Assembly (NCBI GenBank): GCA_902729315.2
Contig: LR746264.1
Span: forward strand, 4,675,878 to 4,739,877
Length of the DNA stretch: 64,000 nt
Direction: 5' to 3'
Origin: Spirodela intermedia
Lineage: Eukaryota > Streptophyta > Magnoliopsida > Alismatales > Araceae
Positions 1-19,300 of the stretch are shown in pieces (positions within the stretch are counted from its first letter, which is position 1; every line of letters begins with the position of its first letter). A program made the translations under genes and the position numbers. The notes below the pieces were generated by a model that was not told the DNA's origin, did not search any database, and saw only the letters and a list, made by a program, of their open reading frames with translations.

Positions 1-542
1 AGAGTTAAACCACTCAAAATAAAATATTATTTTAATTATCTATTTAAGAAGTGTTGACTCACTTGTTTTTTCTGAAGAGTCAACTCACTCAATGTACACT
101 AACCTATTGAATGAAAATAGTCTAATTTTGACTTGTTTCAATCATTGTGAGACTGAAAAGATGTAATAATAAACCAATCAAACTTTCAAGGACCTTGCTT
201 TGGTGAGTAGCATGGAAATGTTAGAATCCTCAAAATACTTGTTCTATTGGGTTGCTGGCAGCCCTCATCTAATCAGTATAAATACAAAAAAAATTAGCTT
301 AACATTATGTTATTAAAAGATTTTACACAATTAACCCCCATCATTTATGATATTTTGAACCCTAATGACTGATTTGTGAATGATTATTTTGGATTACTTC
401 ATCAATAAGTATGACAAAAATTTAACAAAATTATCAATACAAATTGGTATTAGATCCTACCATTATCAACTTATAAAGACTCTTCCTTATTTGATAAAGC
501 AACAAAGCTTACATGGCATTTGACATCACTTTATAAAGTTTA

Positions 543-883
543 TGTTAGGGCCTCACAATAGGGATTAAAACAACAATAGAACAATGGTATCAATAGAGGA
601 AAAGAACCAAAAGAAACTGAAATTAAACTCCATCAAAATAGTTAAGAGAACATAAAATAAAAGGGTCTTCAAAAGAAACCCTAGAACAGTTGGGACAAAT
701 TCAAGAGCACCCTACTCCTGTTGACTTCTTCCAAAATTCCTCAATCAAGGGCCCTTGAAGGCTCCTTATATCCTCCGTCATATTGGGCCAATGGCCCACT
801 ATATCTTAACCTTCCCCTTTTCAGACTTTAAGTTGGCCAAATAATGGGCCTCATATCAAGCCCAACAAAAATGAGGCCTAATA
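543..883. mobile_element. Solo LTR with 5-bp target-site duplication
   Basis: The 341-bp element starts TGTTAGGGCCTC and ends GAGGCCTAATA, inverted ends with one decayed base pair. It is flanked by GTTTA on both sides (538-542 and 884-888). It shares internal blocks with 41032-41355, including TTCTTCCAAAA, TATCTTAACCTTCCC and AGCCCAACA. No coding part is present. Confidence 0.88.
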
Positions 884-888
884 GTTTA

Positions 889-5574
<4,686 letters not shown>

Positions 5575-6366
5575 TTATCAGTGGGTTGAGAAAGCAAGCA
5601 ACGGAAAAGTGGAGAAACTCAGCCTTTCCCAAGGTAGAGCTCCCTTGTGAAGCCCTACTCATCGACAAATGTACCCATGAACTGAGAGAGGAATGTGGTC
5701 CAGTGCATAGCAAGAGGAACTCTACTCAAGGAAATCAATCGCAAGAGAAGAAACCCAAATAGTGGCCGGTGACGAGGGAAGGAAAAAATTATAGAGAGAT
5801 GTGGGGGAACAGTCAAGAAGAACCTTTGATGGAACAATACGACGCAGCGGTGGGGGAGAGGAGCAATGATAAGACGATGATCGCAGGGAGAGGTGAACAG
5901 TCGGCCATGCTCAGGGGACACAACTGAGCTGCTGCCGGACCTCTCTGATAAGTCTAGACGACCAAAAATTCTCGTCCAATGATAATAACCCTCTACATAA
6001 AAAGCTCTGATCCTCTTCCTCTGAAATTTTCATACTTTCACAAGCAATCAATGGGTTGTTCTCTGCCATTAATATATCTTTCATTCTGGCGGCAAACAAC
6101 CAGTGTCATACAAAGGATGACTAAGGGTTGAGGAACCAAAAAGAACTATCTTGATCAAAACTTAAAGTGTAAAACTTTTCATTTTGAGAATAACCATACA
6201 GGTGGAATTACAATACATCAATTTCGTTATCTTTGTGAGATTTATGACTAATTTTAGATTCAAATAACTCGTGAATTCAATAGCCAATCAAATTAAACTT
6301 TGTGAATTTAAACTCTGATTTCTATTTTTTTGGCAACTTTTGATACGTTAAATATAAATACGTGTA

Positions 6367-6573
6367 TCATTTTGAGCATGATGTTTTTGATGTTATTAAG
6401 TTAATCAAACAATGTAAATATAATTTAATTTCCAGCATATTTGTCAGCACCTGTGAATCTGTTTCAACAATAACATTTAATAGGTGGAGGTTGTGGCATA
6501 ATGTTAGTTCATCTACCAAGGCCCAACACTTTGCCTCCATATTGTGATTGCACATGAATAATGAGCTACACAA
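6367..6573 (-). mobile_element. LINE-type RNase H fragment
   Basis: The minus strand reads EAKCWALVDELTLCHNLHL then NVIVETDSQVLTNML. This matches the plant non-LTR retroelement RNase H pattern (E-x-x-A-L at the start, then V-I-V-E-x-D-S), with both acidic residues kept. No RT is adjacent, so it is a small relic. Confidence 0.55.
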
Positions 6574-6599
6574 ACGAAGTAAATTTTAGTATTTTGGAA

Positions 6600-9500
6600 A
6601 TTATTCAAATGATATTCACCTTGAATTCATGATTTTAACATTTTAAGAGTCATCAACATATTCTGTATTCATTGTAATTTAATTGGATTATTCTTCTCAT
6701 ATATGCGTGATGCCTCGTAGGTAAGATAAATCAAGACACTAAGTATCTTTGCTTAACCCTGCTAATCTTTTTCCAGTGATGCTTAGTGACTTATAGCATG
6801 GGTTGACGACATCTCATCAACCTAGAACGCATCCATCTAACCATTGCATGTAGCATTCACGATATAGCTATCTTGGTGGGAGAGAAATCCAACGGCCAAG
6901 GAAAAAAAGACTTCTAACAAAGACTCACCCATCCAACCGTTGAAACTAAATTGATGGAAAGACCATATACTTATGGACAAGGGAGACCGGAGGGAAATCT
7001 AGCGATCCAATGGTGGATAAATCGTTGAAAGTGGAAAGACTCCGAAACCTTCAAGAGGCTCTCTTGCATGAGAGAAAGGGGAGGACGCCACCCTATACAT
7101 TTGGGGGGAAATTGTCAATAGGGGGAGCTCTCATTGTAGGAAACACTTTGGTTATTGAATCGACCTAGAGGGGAAAGGGTTTCTAGAGCTCTACATTACA
7201 TGAATGCAAGTGTGTCAAGACCGGGACTCCTCTCATCTCGCTTGAACAAGGTCTCTCCCACTACTTCAAGTGAACATCTCTTTCTGACATAAATAAGGAA
7301 GGAGCAGTGATGCCAAGTTAGCTTCGAGGTGATTGAAATTACTGTTTATCTTATGTTAAATTTTCAATTAGGGAGTTAGAAATCATAATTCGTTTGATTT
7401 CTTGTCTCATGTCCTCAAGATCTGAGAAATTCAATATGGAATTCCCTTCTCACTTCCTTGTTTTCAGACAATGACCTCTAGTTTAGTTTTCCTTCTCCCT
7501 CCATCCTTCATTAAAACTAAAATAGCATAAATCAATAAGGTGAAATTCCCTAAGGAGAGGACCTAACTTGTTGCTGCCTATGATCATTCTACAAATCAAA
7601 CTAAAAATAATATTTAACATTTGTGATTGAGAGGATTTAGGATTAAAGACACCTATATAAAATATCACTTATCATATTGATGGCTTGGCCAAGGGATTTG
7701 CAAATGCACAAATTAATCTACCTTAGTGATCCCAAATAATTTCCCCTCCCCTCGATCAGCCCGAATTCCCTAATGAGGTGCTGTCAACATTGAGTTTGAC
7801 AGATCCACCTAGAGGGGGGAGCACCTAACCAGTCCCTAGGCTTTTGTCTCTAGGCTGGGTAGATTCTAAGTTTTTTAAAAATCATTTCCAACACTCAACT
7901 GCCCACTCCCCCTAAGAGAATAGATGGAGGAGGCTCTCCTCTTAGGGGTTGGATGGGCAATACTTACATTTAGATGCTGAATGTAAACCACGCCTACTAA
8001 CATTCTCATCTAGGGGGAGTCTATTTTGGTAGACCCTCCATAGGAAGAACGATATTTTTGCCTTCCTTCAGGGTTTTACCTCCCATTTATTCCTTTTTTT
8101 TCTCCCATGCAGACTTCATTGTGAACTGACCATGTGTGGTAAGTATCCAGATGCCTCTTTGTTTCTGTGACACGTCTAAGGTCTGGGGAATGATAAATGC
8201 ATTCACTATGTTCCTACGCACACCTGCAGCCTCTAGGATACATTCTCAATCCCTTCCCATCAGATGTTGGATCGTAAGGTTATGTCTATTTGTGTGAATT
8301 TGATATAGGTCAGCTCCTAGCAAAGGCTCACCCAGCTTCCAAACTAGAGAGGGCCTCGCGCACTTCGGTACACCCCCCCCTTCTTAGTATACTTACTAGC
8401 TTATAAGGATCACGAAGAACACTTTAAAAGAATGTATTAGTTTTAGGAGTATCAATTAGAGACATTATAATGATCACCCATCACATCTTAGAAGAAATTA
8501 TTGTATGTCCTATTACTTATAAAAAGTAAGTAACTTTATTTCAAATGTAGAGCAAATGAATATACATCGTCTACCAAGGCATAAAACGTATCCAATTAGG
8601 CAACTAATTCAACCATCTACTTTATCTCCAATCTACTTCAACTTCTTCCATCATACAATATATATCTTCAAATGGATGCATATCTCATGTCTCCACAAGA
8701 TAAAAAGTAAATCTAAATATTTCAGAAAAACAATTTTCATACTTTAAGCGCATCTATCATTTCTTATATTTTTGTATTTTTGAACAAAAGTATAGAAGAT
8801 AAACTCTCTTAAAACCTATGTTTAGACTATGTAGCTATTTTTCAATGTCATTGAATATTTTTGTAAATATAGAATTTTTTCACTATGATTATAAGTTTAA
8901 CTCTGAATATTGTTCAAATTTTATATGAAATTAAAGTTAAACATTAAATTAGAAACATGTTTTTATTGGACTTACATGGGCCATTGAAAGAACCAAGAAT
9001 ATGGATTTAATTGATTTTTTTCATGGAAAATACATAATTAATCTTTCATTAGGGTCTAAAGAGTGAAATCAATTCCTAAGAAGACTCCCTGAACAAGGAC
9101 ATATAGATGCAGAAAATCTTAAAATTGTTCAACTCCACTATCTATTTCATACTTCAAAAATATTCTCACTTGAGTTCATTTAAATATGTTAAGAGTGAAA
9201 CATTAACATCAAGGAATTAAATTATCATTTAAATTACAATATTAGGAGGGTCAACTAATATTTATTGTTTTGATTCACCATCTTAAATTGAAAATTTTAA
9301 AACGTAAATGTCCTCATCACTTATTTTTAAGGGTGCCACCTAGCAGCGCAAGTCCTTACAAGAAAGAAACTAATGAAATGTTGCAACTTCAACCAAAAAG
9401 ATTTATCTTCATAGATATACCCTACTTGAGTGCTGGAGATTGAGAGATTAGAGTGAAATAAATATTATCTTGAGGATTCAGAAAAAAATTCATTTTAAGT

Positions 9501-10030
9501 GTTTTTAAATAAATACCAAGGATACTCCTCTTTATGTAGATACCAAAAAAAATAAAATTGAAGGCTTCAAGTGGAATAAACTGACTGTTAACATTATCAT
9601 ATTTTTTGGAGGTAGTAAAAATGTGTCACCATTTCTAGGTATTCTAATCTTAATATATTTATGTAGTATTAACAAATTTCCATTGTAACAATTTTGTTAC
9701 CATCAAAATGAGAATTATCTTAGTTTTTGAAGTTAACAGTTTTAGAATAAGTTGAGAACCAACTTAGTTTCTCATTTTCTGAATTAGAAATTCAAGACGT
9801 GATATGAATAGAATTTTTTGTTGAAATAATTTTACCCCTTGCTTCTTTAAATCATTACTAGTAGCCTTTAAGGGGTTATTTCTAATGTTTTTTTCCTCAT
9901 GAGTAATTCTCAAACGCAACAAATGAAGAATTTATGTCAACTTTATGGAGTTGAGGCAAAAATATTGACTATATCTCCACACATTGCTGTGCACTTCTCC
10001 CTTTCCACTCTTTCCCATGTTGCTGTTGTA
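6600..10030. other. Intergenic DNA, possible old repeat material
   Basis: The 6700-8400 part is richer in GC and purines than its flanks (for example AACGGCCAAGG, ATCCAACCGTTG) and looks like decayed retroelement sequence, but I could find neither paired ends nor a domain. The rest is AT-rich and featureless. Confidence 0.4.
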
Positions 10031-10031
10031 A

Positions 10032-10061
10032 CTCTCTCTCTCCCTCTCTCTCTCTCTCTCT
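10032..10061. repeat. CT microsatellite upstream of the mL45-type gene
   Basis: An interrupted CT run about 335 bp before the start codon. CT/GA tracts are common in plant promoters and 5' leaders; the sequence cannot show whether this one is transcribed. Confidence 0.8.
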
Positions 10062-10395
10062 TGTGTTGTAACACTAGCACATTAGCATTTTTGTCGTGTT
10101 ACCAGAAGACAAATCACATAAGAAGTTTGAAAATGGATTTTTTAATTACACTGAAATCGCAGATAGTAGATGGGTGGGTTGGGTCGCCACGGCCCTTGGC
10201 CCAGAGGCGGCTCGCTTTTCCGTTGTTTAAGCACCGAGCCCTCTTGCTGTGGGTGCTGCCCGGGCTCTGTCCCTGTGAAACCCTTGTAAAACCTGTGTTG
10301 CAGAGCAAATGCACTACTCTACACAGTAGCCGGATCTAAGCCCTCTCTGGGGTCTTCCTTCTCGTCTTGTTTTTCGCGGATTAATTTCACGGCCC

Positions 10396-13300
10396 ATGGC
10401 ACTGATGCAATGCCAGAGGCTGGTGCCTCGTCTTCTCTATCGGGGCCTGCGCCACAGAGAGACCTCCGTTTCTTCTTTGCTGTAATCTTCTCTTGGCCTG
10501 AGCATGATCCCTGTGTTCTCCCGCTTAGTCAGACAATTTAAATTTCTTGGAAGAAAGTACATGTGCTGTGGTTGCTTGGTCGCTGTTTACATTTCATAAG
10601 GGGCCGATGCTGAAGGGTTAATTCGGGTTTGTATTAACAGGTGGGGAAACTCTCGAGGCAGTTTGAGTTTTGGCTCCCAAGGTACATTGCTGACTTCTTT
10701 TCAGCTCAACTGCATACCATTTCCGTAGATTGACTTTCGAGCTTGTTGGATTAATTCTTCTTTCTCGATCAACGTCAGTTTCATGGACGGGATGCACGTT
10801 GGCATTCTCTGTCTGCCAAAGATTCCGAAGCATTGTGACGTGCGCTTATAAGTTGAACAGTAATGTTTCTTCTAGTCATAATGAGTCTGAAGCACTGACC
10901 TATGCTTGTATCAGCAAGGTAATTTTTTTGATAATTTTTTGATAATTTTTTTAATCATTTTCCTTGTGGTATTTCTATCTCTTATACAGGATTTCAAATC
11001 TTCATTGTTGTAGTTATCTTTTGGTCAGAAAAACGGGCTCACTATAATGTTGAGAGATGTTAGGTCGATGTCAACTCAGGCAAAAATGCCTATGCAAGCA
11101 CTAAGGCAGGTAACTCACCAAGTTTTTCTAACTTCTATTTTCCTCCGTAAGAATTCTTCAATATCTTAATGAGTTCTTCTGATTTCCTGTCTTCAAATTT
11201 TCTTGGATGATGTTCATGGAGCAGCAATGCTTGGACGTTTCCAATGAATTCTTGCATGGATGACACTGTCCCATTATTCTCCTCGAACTAGAAATGTGTG
11301 AAAAGTCTTCAGAATTTGCTTTTATTTTGAAGTCTCTACTTTTTTGAAATTTGTGTCTGTCATATTATCTGGATGGTGAATGCTAAATTTATGGGCATTT
11401 TCATGCATGTAGAGTTTAAATCTTTTGTATGTGCAGGGGGGTCTGCAAGTAACGATGTTAAGCCCAGGCTTTGTCTATGAGCCTTACAAGCCTCGGGAAC
11501 CCATCCCTTTTTGGAGAAGGTTAGTTACAAGTTTTATAAATTCTTTCATTCGAGTTTTACGTACTAGGTTCTGGTGTGTGTATCCCAAAGAAATGAAGAA
11601 GTTATGAGTTCCTTTTCTTTTAAGGTTTCTGTAAGTTTTATAAGAATCTGTTGCGTCTGTTCTTTTTGTGTGGTTTGCTGTTATATTCTCTTTCTTGTCA
11701 TACTGACAAACAGTCTGCGATGATTGAAAAAATTGTACATCGACTTGCTTTTTATTGCTTATCTCTTTGTCATAAGTTTATTTCCTTGTTCAACCCCTAT
11801 CTCCTTTTTAGTAACAAATTAGGTATGGATTCGTACATTCATATTGCTTTCTATTTACTGTCATGTGGTGTTATAACAATTAGCATTTTTAGCCTTTGGC
11901 TCCCATCTAGAGAGTTATTTATGAGGAAGTGTCTTGGATAACTCATGCTTGGAACTGTTCATGAGCTACTAAACTTGTCTTGTCATGTTGGAGTTTCCCT
12001 TTTTTGTTTGACTTATATTTAATCAGTTTCTTATTTTATCTACTATTTTTAAATTTAATTATGTTCAGACTATTGAGCAAAACCACCTTTTTCATGTTGG
12101 AACATCTGAAAATCATGGTATTGATCTTCTCCCCTTTATCTTCTTTCATGAGCTACTAGGTTTTTTGGAATTGACAGATGTGACTAATGAGACACCTAAA
12201 TCACTCTGTTAGTGAATACAATTTCAGTATATACACAGTACATGTCAGGGTGTCTCATTTATACCTCATAGCTTAAAGTCAGAGGATTTGATTGGGTATT
12301 TTCGTACCTAAGAAATTAGGAATCTTAGTTTAGATAATAGGAAAGACTAGATATAAACATCTCTTTTTTTTAGTAGCATGGTATGAATCTTTTTAACTTT
12401 TACATATTTACATCGCTTGCAGGATCGTTTCGTGAAAGATCAATTTAATTTTTTTCTTACTTTTATGATTCTGTCTTGAAAGAAAAGTCATGGTCAAAGG
12501 GCTTATGCATTACTTGGAATTAATCTAGAGAATGAGGTAAAAGGCAAGTGCAATAAAAGTATTTATGATCTTTTGAAGGGTAGGGAGTAGTTCAAGAGTG
12601 AATGAGAGAGCAATCCAAAACACAGTTGCCTTGCGTTTGGTAACCAGTCTGACAAGTCAGAACCAAAGGAAGCCTTTGATATAATATTATGTTGAGGGAG
12701 TGAAGTGTTCTTGGAAATCGCTAATAAGTTTTTCATGCCATGTGTGTGATGAAGCTGTGGAGTCTCAGTAATGATTTTGGCTTGAAATAGCGAGGGAAAT
12801 TTAGTATGAAAAGTGAAGGAGTTTTCTGCTTCAGATGTCTTTGTTCAAAGCGTTGATATTGAAAATTTTGAGTGACTTATTTCTTTTGGATTTCTTTTTG
12901 TGGACTTAGTTCAGTGTATGCCTTCTTCTTACTTGACTCTAGTGTACTCTTTGAAATGTTAAGATCACAAGGTTCTGTACAGATGTAAAATCATTGTACC
13001 ATTCATCAAATTTCATGCTTTGAAGTGCCACTGTTTAGCTAAATTGAATCATGGGTTCATGAATTCATTTGTTGAATTCAGATGTAATGCAATTGTTGTA
13101 GGTTGAAATAATTTTTTCATGTATATTCAGATGTGCTTGGATGCCCTTTGAGATTGTATTCAAATTTAATGTACAGTGTTGTTTTCCTCTTCCTTTTTTA
13201 TCCTTATATGAATATACAAGGTGGTTCACCCCAAGTGGTTGGAGAAGAACGAAGGAGGATATGATAATGGAGGTACTTTCACAACCTCCTCTCTTATTTT

Positions 13301-16300
13301 ACATGCATATTTTGTTCTGGGTTCATTAAAAAAAACTATTGTAACTTTATGGTTTATCTGATGTACTTTCTATACATTGAAAATGTTATGGTAAACATGT
13401 CTATCATAAAAACTATCATTGACAAATATTTGACCTCAAAGCTGTTGTGAATTTACTCACTTTAGATGAGCATATTACTCCAACTTATCATTTATATATT
13501 TCTACAAAACACCTTATGGGGTTGGAGGCTATGATGAGAGAAAAGTTCTAGCTCTAGATTCAATGAAGATTTCTTCTCTTTACTACCCCCATCCAAATGC
13601 CCAGCGTATTTGTATGATGCTGCACGAGCTTATTAACAACGATTATTGTTGCTTAATTTTCACTGTATATCTTCAATGGAGATTGAATCCTAATCCTAAT
13701 ATTTTGGAGAAGCATTCGATGCCACAATAGCTTTGTCAGAGAATGTTGTCCCATGATCCTTTACATCATTTGATTTTTGATAAGATATGTGCAGTATTCT
13801 ATAGCTGATTTTCTATCATTATGACATGTAGCCCAGTGAACATTCGGATACCTCCCAACCGGCAAATTGTAAGTGGTATTGTATACCTTGTCGTGGTCTT
13901 CACCTAATATAAGGAAGGATCCTCTCAATAACCTCATATTAGGAATTCCTTGTGCATCATATGATGACAATATAAGTTATGCTTGCCTTGGTCGAAGACA
14001 TGCACAAACACTTACCCACCAAGCTTTAATATTTTCTTTTGTCAACATCAGAGAGGCTTTCCTGTGATGACTATGTGACCAACATAAATATTATATTTGC
14101 GAATTTTCTCATATCTCTGCTCTAGAAATAAGCTGTGATCATTGTTACTTTGTTTTTAGCTAAATTGACTGGAACAATCTTGAGTCCATCAAACCATGCC
14201 TATGAAGGTTATTTTAAGCCATACAAGCGTCTCTTTGAGACAGAAACTTTACCAAAAGTTGCGTTTTTGAAGATTACATTGTGCTAACTTCTTCTTTAAG
14301 ATCTCCATTTGAATTGACACTTGTTACTCCTGTTGATTGAACGATTAGAAGAACTCTAGATTATGTCTAGGGGCGTGAGATGTTCAGTTCATAGGGTTTT
14401 AAAACCCTTCTCATTCTGCATGGGGAAAAAGTGGGTTAAATGGCTATGCAAAGTGGACGTCTGTATCAATTTTGGACCTTGCATATCATGGTAAGACGGT
14501 TTTATAGGTGATTATATGCACCTTTGTTTACTTTTGGTAATGAAAGAATTTCTTGGTCCTGTCAATATGAAAAAAATATAGCTGTTTTCATATGTACTAG
14601 ATCGGATTATTTATCATCATTACTTTATGAACACAGTACTATCAGTTTTCAAAACAGATTTGTGAAATGTAATTAGACACTGCGACCAAATGATTATTCT
14701 CGTGGGTATGTCTTTTTGGTAGCAATACGCAGATGACTATGTTATTTGACTGAATATAGAATGGACTTCGGAGTGTTATGTATCAAAGGAATCATTGATG
14801 ATGAGGTTGTACGAGTAGTCTGAACGTTAGTAAGATAGCTCCATAACATTGATGAGGGTGTCCTGTAAATTGTTTTCCTATAAATGGGTTGCTGAGGATG
14901 CCTTCAATGAGTGCTTCCCTTTGGTCTTATCTTCCTTATCTACTGTCTTTCCTTTCTCACTTTTTCTTCTTCCTTCTGAAAACAAAAGTAACGAGGGACT
15001 ACTAGGAAATCTCTTGATGTCTGATATAAATGGCTATCATATATAAAAGTCTAAAGTTGAGAACTGTTACCGACAATTTGTTCATATGTTTAATGTACGC
15101 AGCTCAAGAACGCTTATACTGTTGCACGTCTGCGGAAAAAAACTGGGTATTCGAGGAAGGAATTCTACCAAGAGGCGCTCAAACTATACAAGGAGGTCGT
15201 CTTTATTTAATTCTGGCTTTTGAACATTATTTAGAGAAACAGAATTTGTAAGCCGTATAATTTTTTTATTTTGCAAGCCGTCTTTATTTTTTATCAAGAG
15301 GCGCTCAAACAGAATTTAATTGCATTTTTCTCCTGAGAAATTTGATTAGCGATTCTTTCAAATTTAAGACACCACCCCAGGTGACACATTACCCTTCTGT
15401 TCAGCGGTTCTAAACAACTGTCAGTGCTGCAAAGCATTACACAGCACTTGTTCCAGGGGAAGTACCTATTTTTTGAACATGACAAGCTAAAAATTATATA
15501 TTTGCAAATCTGACAATCAGAACAGAGATGTAAAACTGTCAAACACTCAGAAGTATCGTTATGCCTCTTGACATTCATGGTGGCTTTAACTTGTAATTCA
15601 CCTGATCTGTGGAGGTTATTCTCGAGAATTTTTAGCTCTCTTCCACTGATTTTTTCCGTCGACTGATCCTCAAGCCTTCTTTATCACTACTTTGTTCTCA
15701 ACACCAGACTAATAGCAGTTCCTATGCCCTTGCCTTGAATGTCATTCTATGGTTCTGCATCTGGAACTAGTTTTCACATTTGGCTATTCATCTACAGTAC
15801 TTGAATTGCATTTTTTTATCAATTACAATACTCCTCTTTCTGTATGTCAACATGGGTACTGCTGCAGGGCTCCCGACAGGAAATGTATGTGACACTCGAA
15901 CCACCTTATCTCTGAGAGCCGTGCATTACGAACGAGACCTGTCTGCCAATCTATGACTTAATCAAGTACTTTCTCAGATAAGCCCTAGTGACTGAAAAAA
16001 GTTGTTCTAGATGTTACCGGATGCAAACACTGACTAGATAGTAAATGGAGCATTGTCTCCCTGTTGGCATATCCTTTAATCTTCCCAACCCTGGAATAAT
16101 TCGCTTGCATATGTATGTGTATTTTTGGGGTCACTTTGTTACACTTTTGATGTGAGATATCCACCTTTACATCCGCGTCCACAACTTCAGTTCCAATGCC
16201 CTTCACAAATGAGCATCTCCTGGACATTCTTTTCAACAATATACGATTCTTCCCTTGATCCTAGTCATTTGAATGCTGAATTTTTTTCGCAGCAATAATC

Positions 16301-19300
16301 AACCCAACCCCCTCCCCCATCCAAAATAAAGGAGAAGAGAACGTATCCCGGCCATGAGGCTCTTTTTGGTGGTAGAGTGACGGAGTTTCGAGACCTTTCC
16401 CAAGATATCTAGTACAATGTTGGGCTTAGCTTCTTCTCTCTATAGGCTTTGAGATCCTTGTCCATTTGACCAGTTATGCATGGATATTCTCTACTAGAAA
16501 TTCCTCTATAACATGTATTTTAATTTTATACCTTTTAGTCCAGACTTTATGTACTCTACTCTGATGAATCCGGTATGTTACAGTGTAACCTAATCCGGTA
16601 AAATATCCGATGAATCCAGACTTTTTGGTTTTTCTTCAAAAAAGTATGCTTAAGAGCACTATCATTTGCTCTATATGTTACAGTCTTCCTTTCGAGATGG
16701 ATGATGACTATTTCTTTTTCTTTTGCACTGCAACACCCAAGAGGCCATGAGCTCTCCTCTATATCACGTCAGACTGACCTGACATCTGTGTTGATATCAG
16801 GCAGCATGGTCAATTGTTATGGCAATAACCAGTCCCTGCGAGGCAGCCAGCCATTTCAGTAGTCCTTTAGTTTATTGTCGATAAGTTTTAAAATTATTTT
16901 CCAGTTATTTTTTCAGTTGTAGTCAGAGTAAAATTTTATTTTTCTAGCTAATTGCAAAATGGTAATCGTTTAACTGATAATTGATAATGGGATACTTCAG
17001 AAACTCTTAATCTGTTCTATGTAATCAAGATATGGACAATATTCTAATATTATATCAGTGCATGATATTGGACATTAGAGAATCTTTTTCATATAACCAG
17101 TTCGACTCCCAGCATTTTTTTAAATGACCAATCGTATGGAAGAAAGTCGTGTAGAACTAATCAAGTAAATAGGCACGTTTAATGCTAACTATGTATGGAT
17201 TTCTCCTTTAGGAAGAAGTAGCCCAACATAAGCATCTTATCATAGTGCGATGATTGGGCAAGTTTTTTTGTTTTGGAGGATTGTATAGCGAAAATTATCG
17301 ATGTGATGTCCTGCACTGAGCCACATCATTTATCCCCGTCTTAAGTCCCTGCCCTGAGTACCTGCATGAAAGAACAAGTGAACTGACCAGGGGAAGGCTT
17401 CCAGCCTTCTCCAATGAATGGCGAACATAAAAGATGGCATCTTTCATGTTTCATGCTTAATCTATTTAAGAAGAGTTAAAGTCATCTGCACAAGTGGGGG
17501 AAGATTCCGTCTCTCCGTCACCACCAATTAGACTGCTCTTGAAATCTTTGGCCAAAGTTTACCTCAAAGACTGACCAATTCAGAAAACAAGGCCTTACTT
17601 CATTGCATGAATCACAGTCACTTTCCTTTTCAACCATTATGCTTTCTACAATATTTACAAATTATGAGATGTATGAATACAACTAACTAATATCGTCTCT
17701 TAGAGCGTGTCTCACTGGTGAATTAGTGCTAGATGTGCCTTCAGTAAAATTGGTCATTTAATTGTGTCTCCGTACAGCTTTATACATTTCTTATAAGTTC
17801 TAATAGATACATTTATATTGCCCTGACCTTTAACGTTCTTGGCTAGTGATCAAATTATATGCGGGTGTCATCAGATCTTGGTGTCTGGTAGTCATAGTTT
17901 ATTTAATTTTTCTATGCACTTGAATGGTTCCTGTTTCTGATACATTAATCTGTAAGAGAAGCTGCTGCATTTGAACAGCAACACACTATAATCTCTTAAA
18001 TTCTAAATTCTTGCATTTTTCCTGCTGATAATCTTAAATCAGAGGAGCAACTGTATTCTCTAGTATTGCTGCTTTATTGTGTCTACTAGACTGGAGATTT
18101 TGCTGAAATTGTAAATGCCTTGATTTTTCTATTAGGTAAGTCTGTCATCATCCTTGTCACAACAATCTTGGAACTGCTTGTGTTGTTTGTGATGACTGCC
18201 AACTTGAAATTACCTCAAGCTTTTTACAAACGACGTGGTTGCTTTAGCAGTTTTAAGATTATAGTGTTCGAATTGGGTTTACCTAAATTGGAGGAGTGTG
18301 ATTTTCAGCTCAATTTTAACTAGAATTGAGTTGGTTCTGAATACATTTTGGCATATTCCATGGCTTGTGAATATCAACCATACCGAACACTATTGTCTGC
18401 CATGTTTCAGATTAACATTCAGTTGGCATCTGGAGATAAAGCATCATTACGCAAGTTAGTGACAGAGAATATGTTTTCCGTAAGACCTGTTTCATTTTCT
18501 GTTTTTGGTTCCTACTTTTGGCCTGCACTCAAACTTATGAAATATCACTGTGAGACATTTTCATGAGCATAAAAGCTTCTAGGTTAATTGATGGGTGAAC
18601 TTGTTGATGTCCTGATTTAAATTCATGTTCTTTTTATGGAATGAATGGATAGGCCTTCAAGAATGATCTCAAACGAAGAGAGTCCTCGTGGAAGTCTGTT
18701 TACTGGGAATTGGTTGAACCTGCTGTCAGAATAAGAACTCTACGTGCACGAATGGTATGGTTTAATACTTTTGTTTTTATTCTTTTGGCAATAATTTTTC
18801 AGTGCATTTTTAATTTTATTATGGTTGTTTTAATCATCATCAAAACGGGCTGCGCTTTTTCTTATCTTGTTATTTCTTTCTCAATTTTTAGGATTTATGA
18901 TGGATTTATATTTTATTTTCTTTATTTTTCAGATTGGTGTTGATAAGAATGATTTGGATAAAGCATTTGTTCAACTTACACTAGAGTTCCTAACCAAACA
19001 GGTGATGTATTGTGCATTTGTTCTTTTAGGTGTCTAAAAACTGAGTGCTCATTTTTGTATAAATGCCAAAAAAAATTATTGAACAAATGATTTTGGAGAT
19101 CTCTCTGTATAAATGCCAAAGATCTCTCTGTACTTTGGAGACAATAGGCATACACTTCTTTAAATGATTGATGGATCTTTTGATGTATGCTTATTCTTAC
19201 TATCTTCAATGCTAGAAAATTATGCTTCGTTTTTAAATTATCCTTCAGCCTAGAATTTCTATTTATAATTTGGGGAATCTCTGAAAGTGATCAATGCATG

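Noticed and set aside
9899-10339. 146-codon open frame before the mL45-type gene
   Set aside because: It includes the CT repeat and what looks like a leader region; no similarity, and it starts with a GTG-like or weak context.
10682-10778. A shorter intron at 10725-10778 in the mL45-type gene
   Set aside because: It would be 54 nt, below the usual plant minimum, and leads to a stop downstream. The 97-nt intron from 10682 keeps frame.
19036-19130. Small repeat of ATAAATGCCAAA and GATCTCTCTGTA in an mL45-type gene intron
   Set aside because: A local short duplication of about 50 bp with no sign of function.
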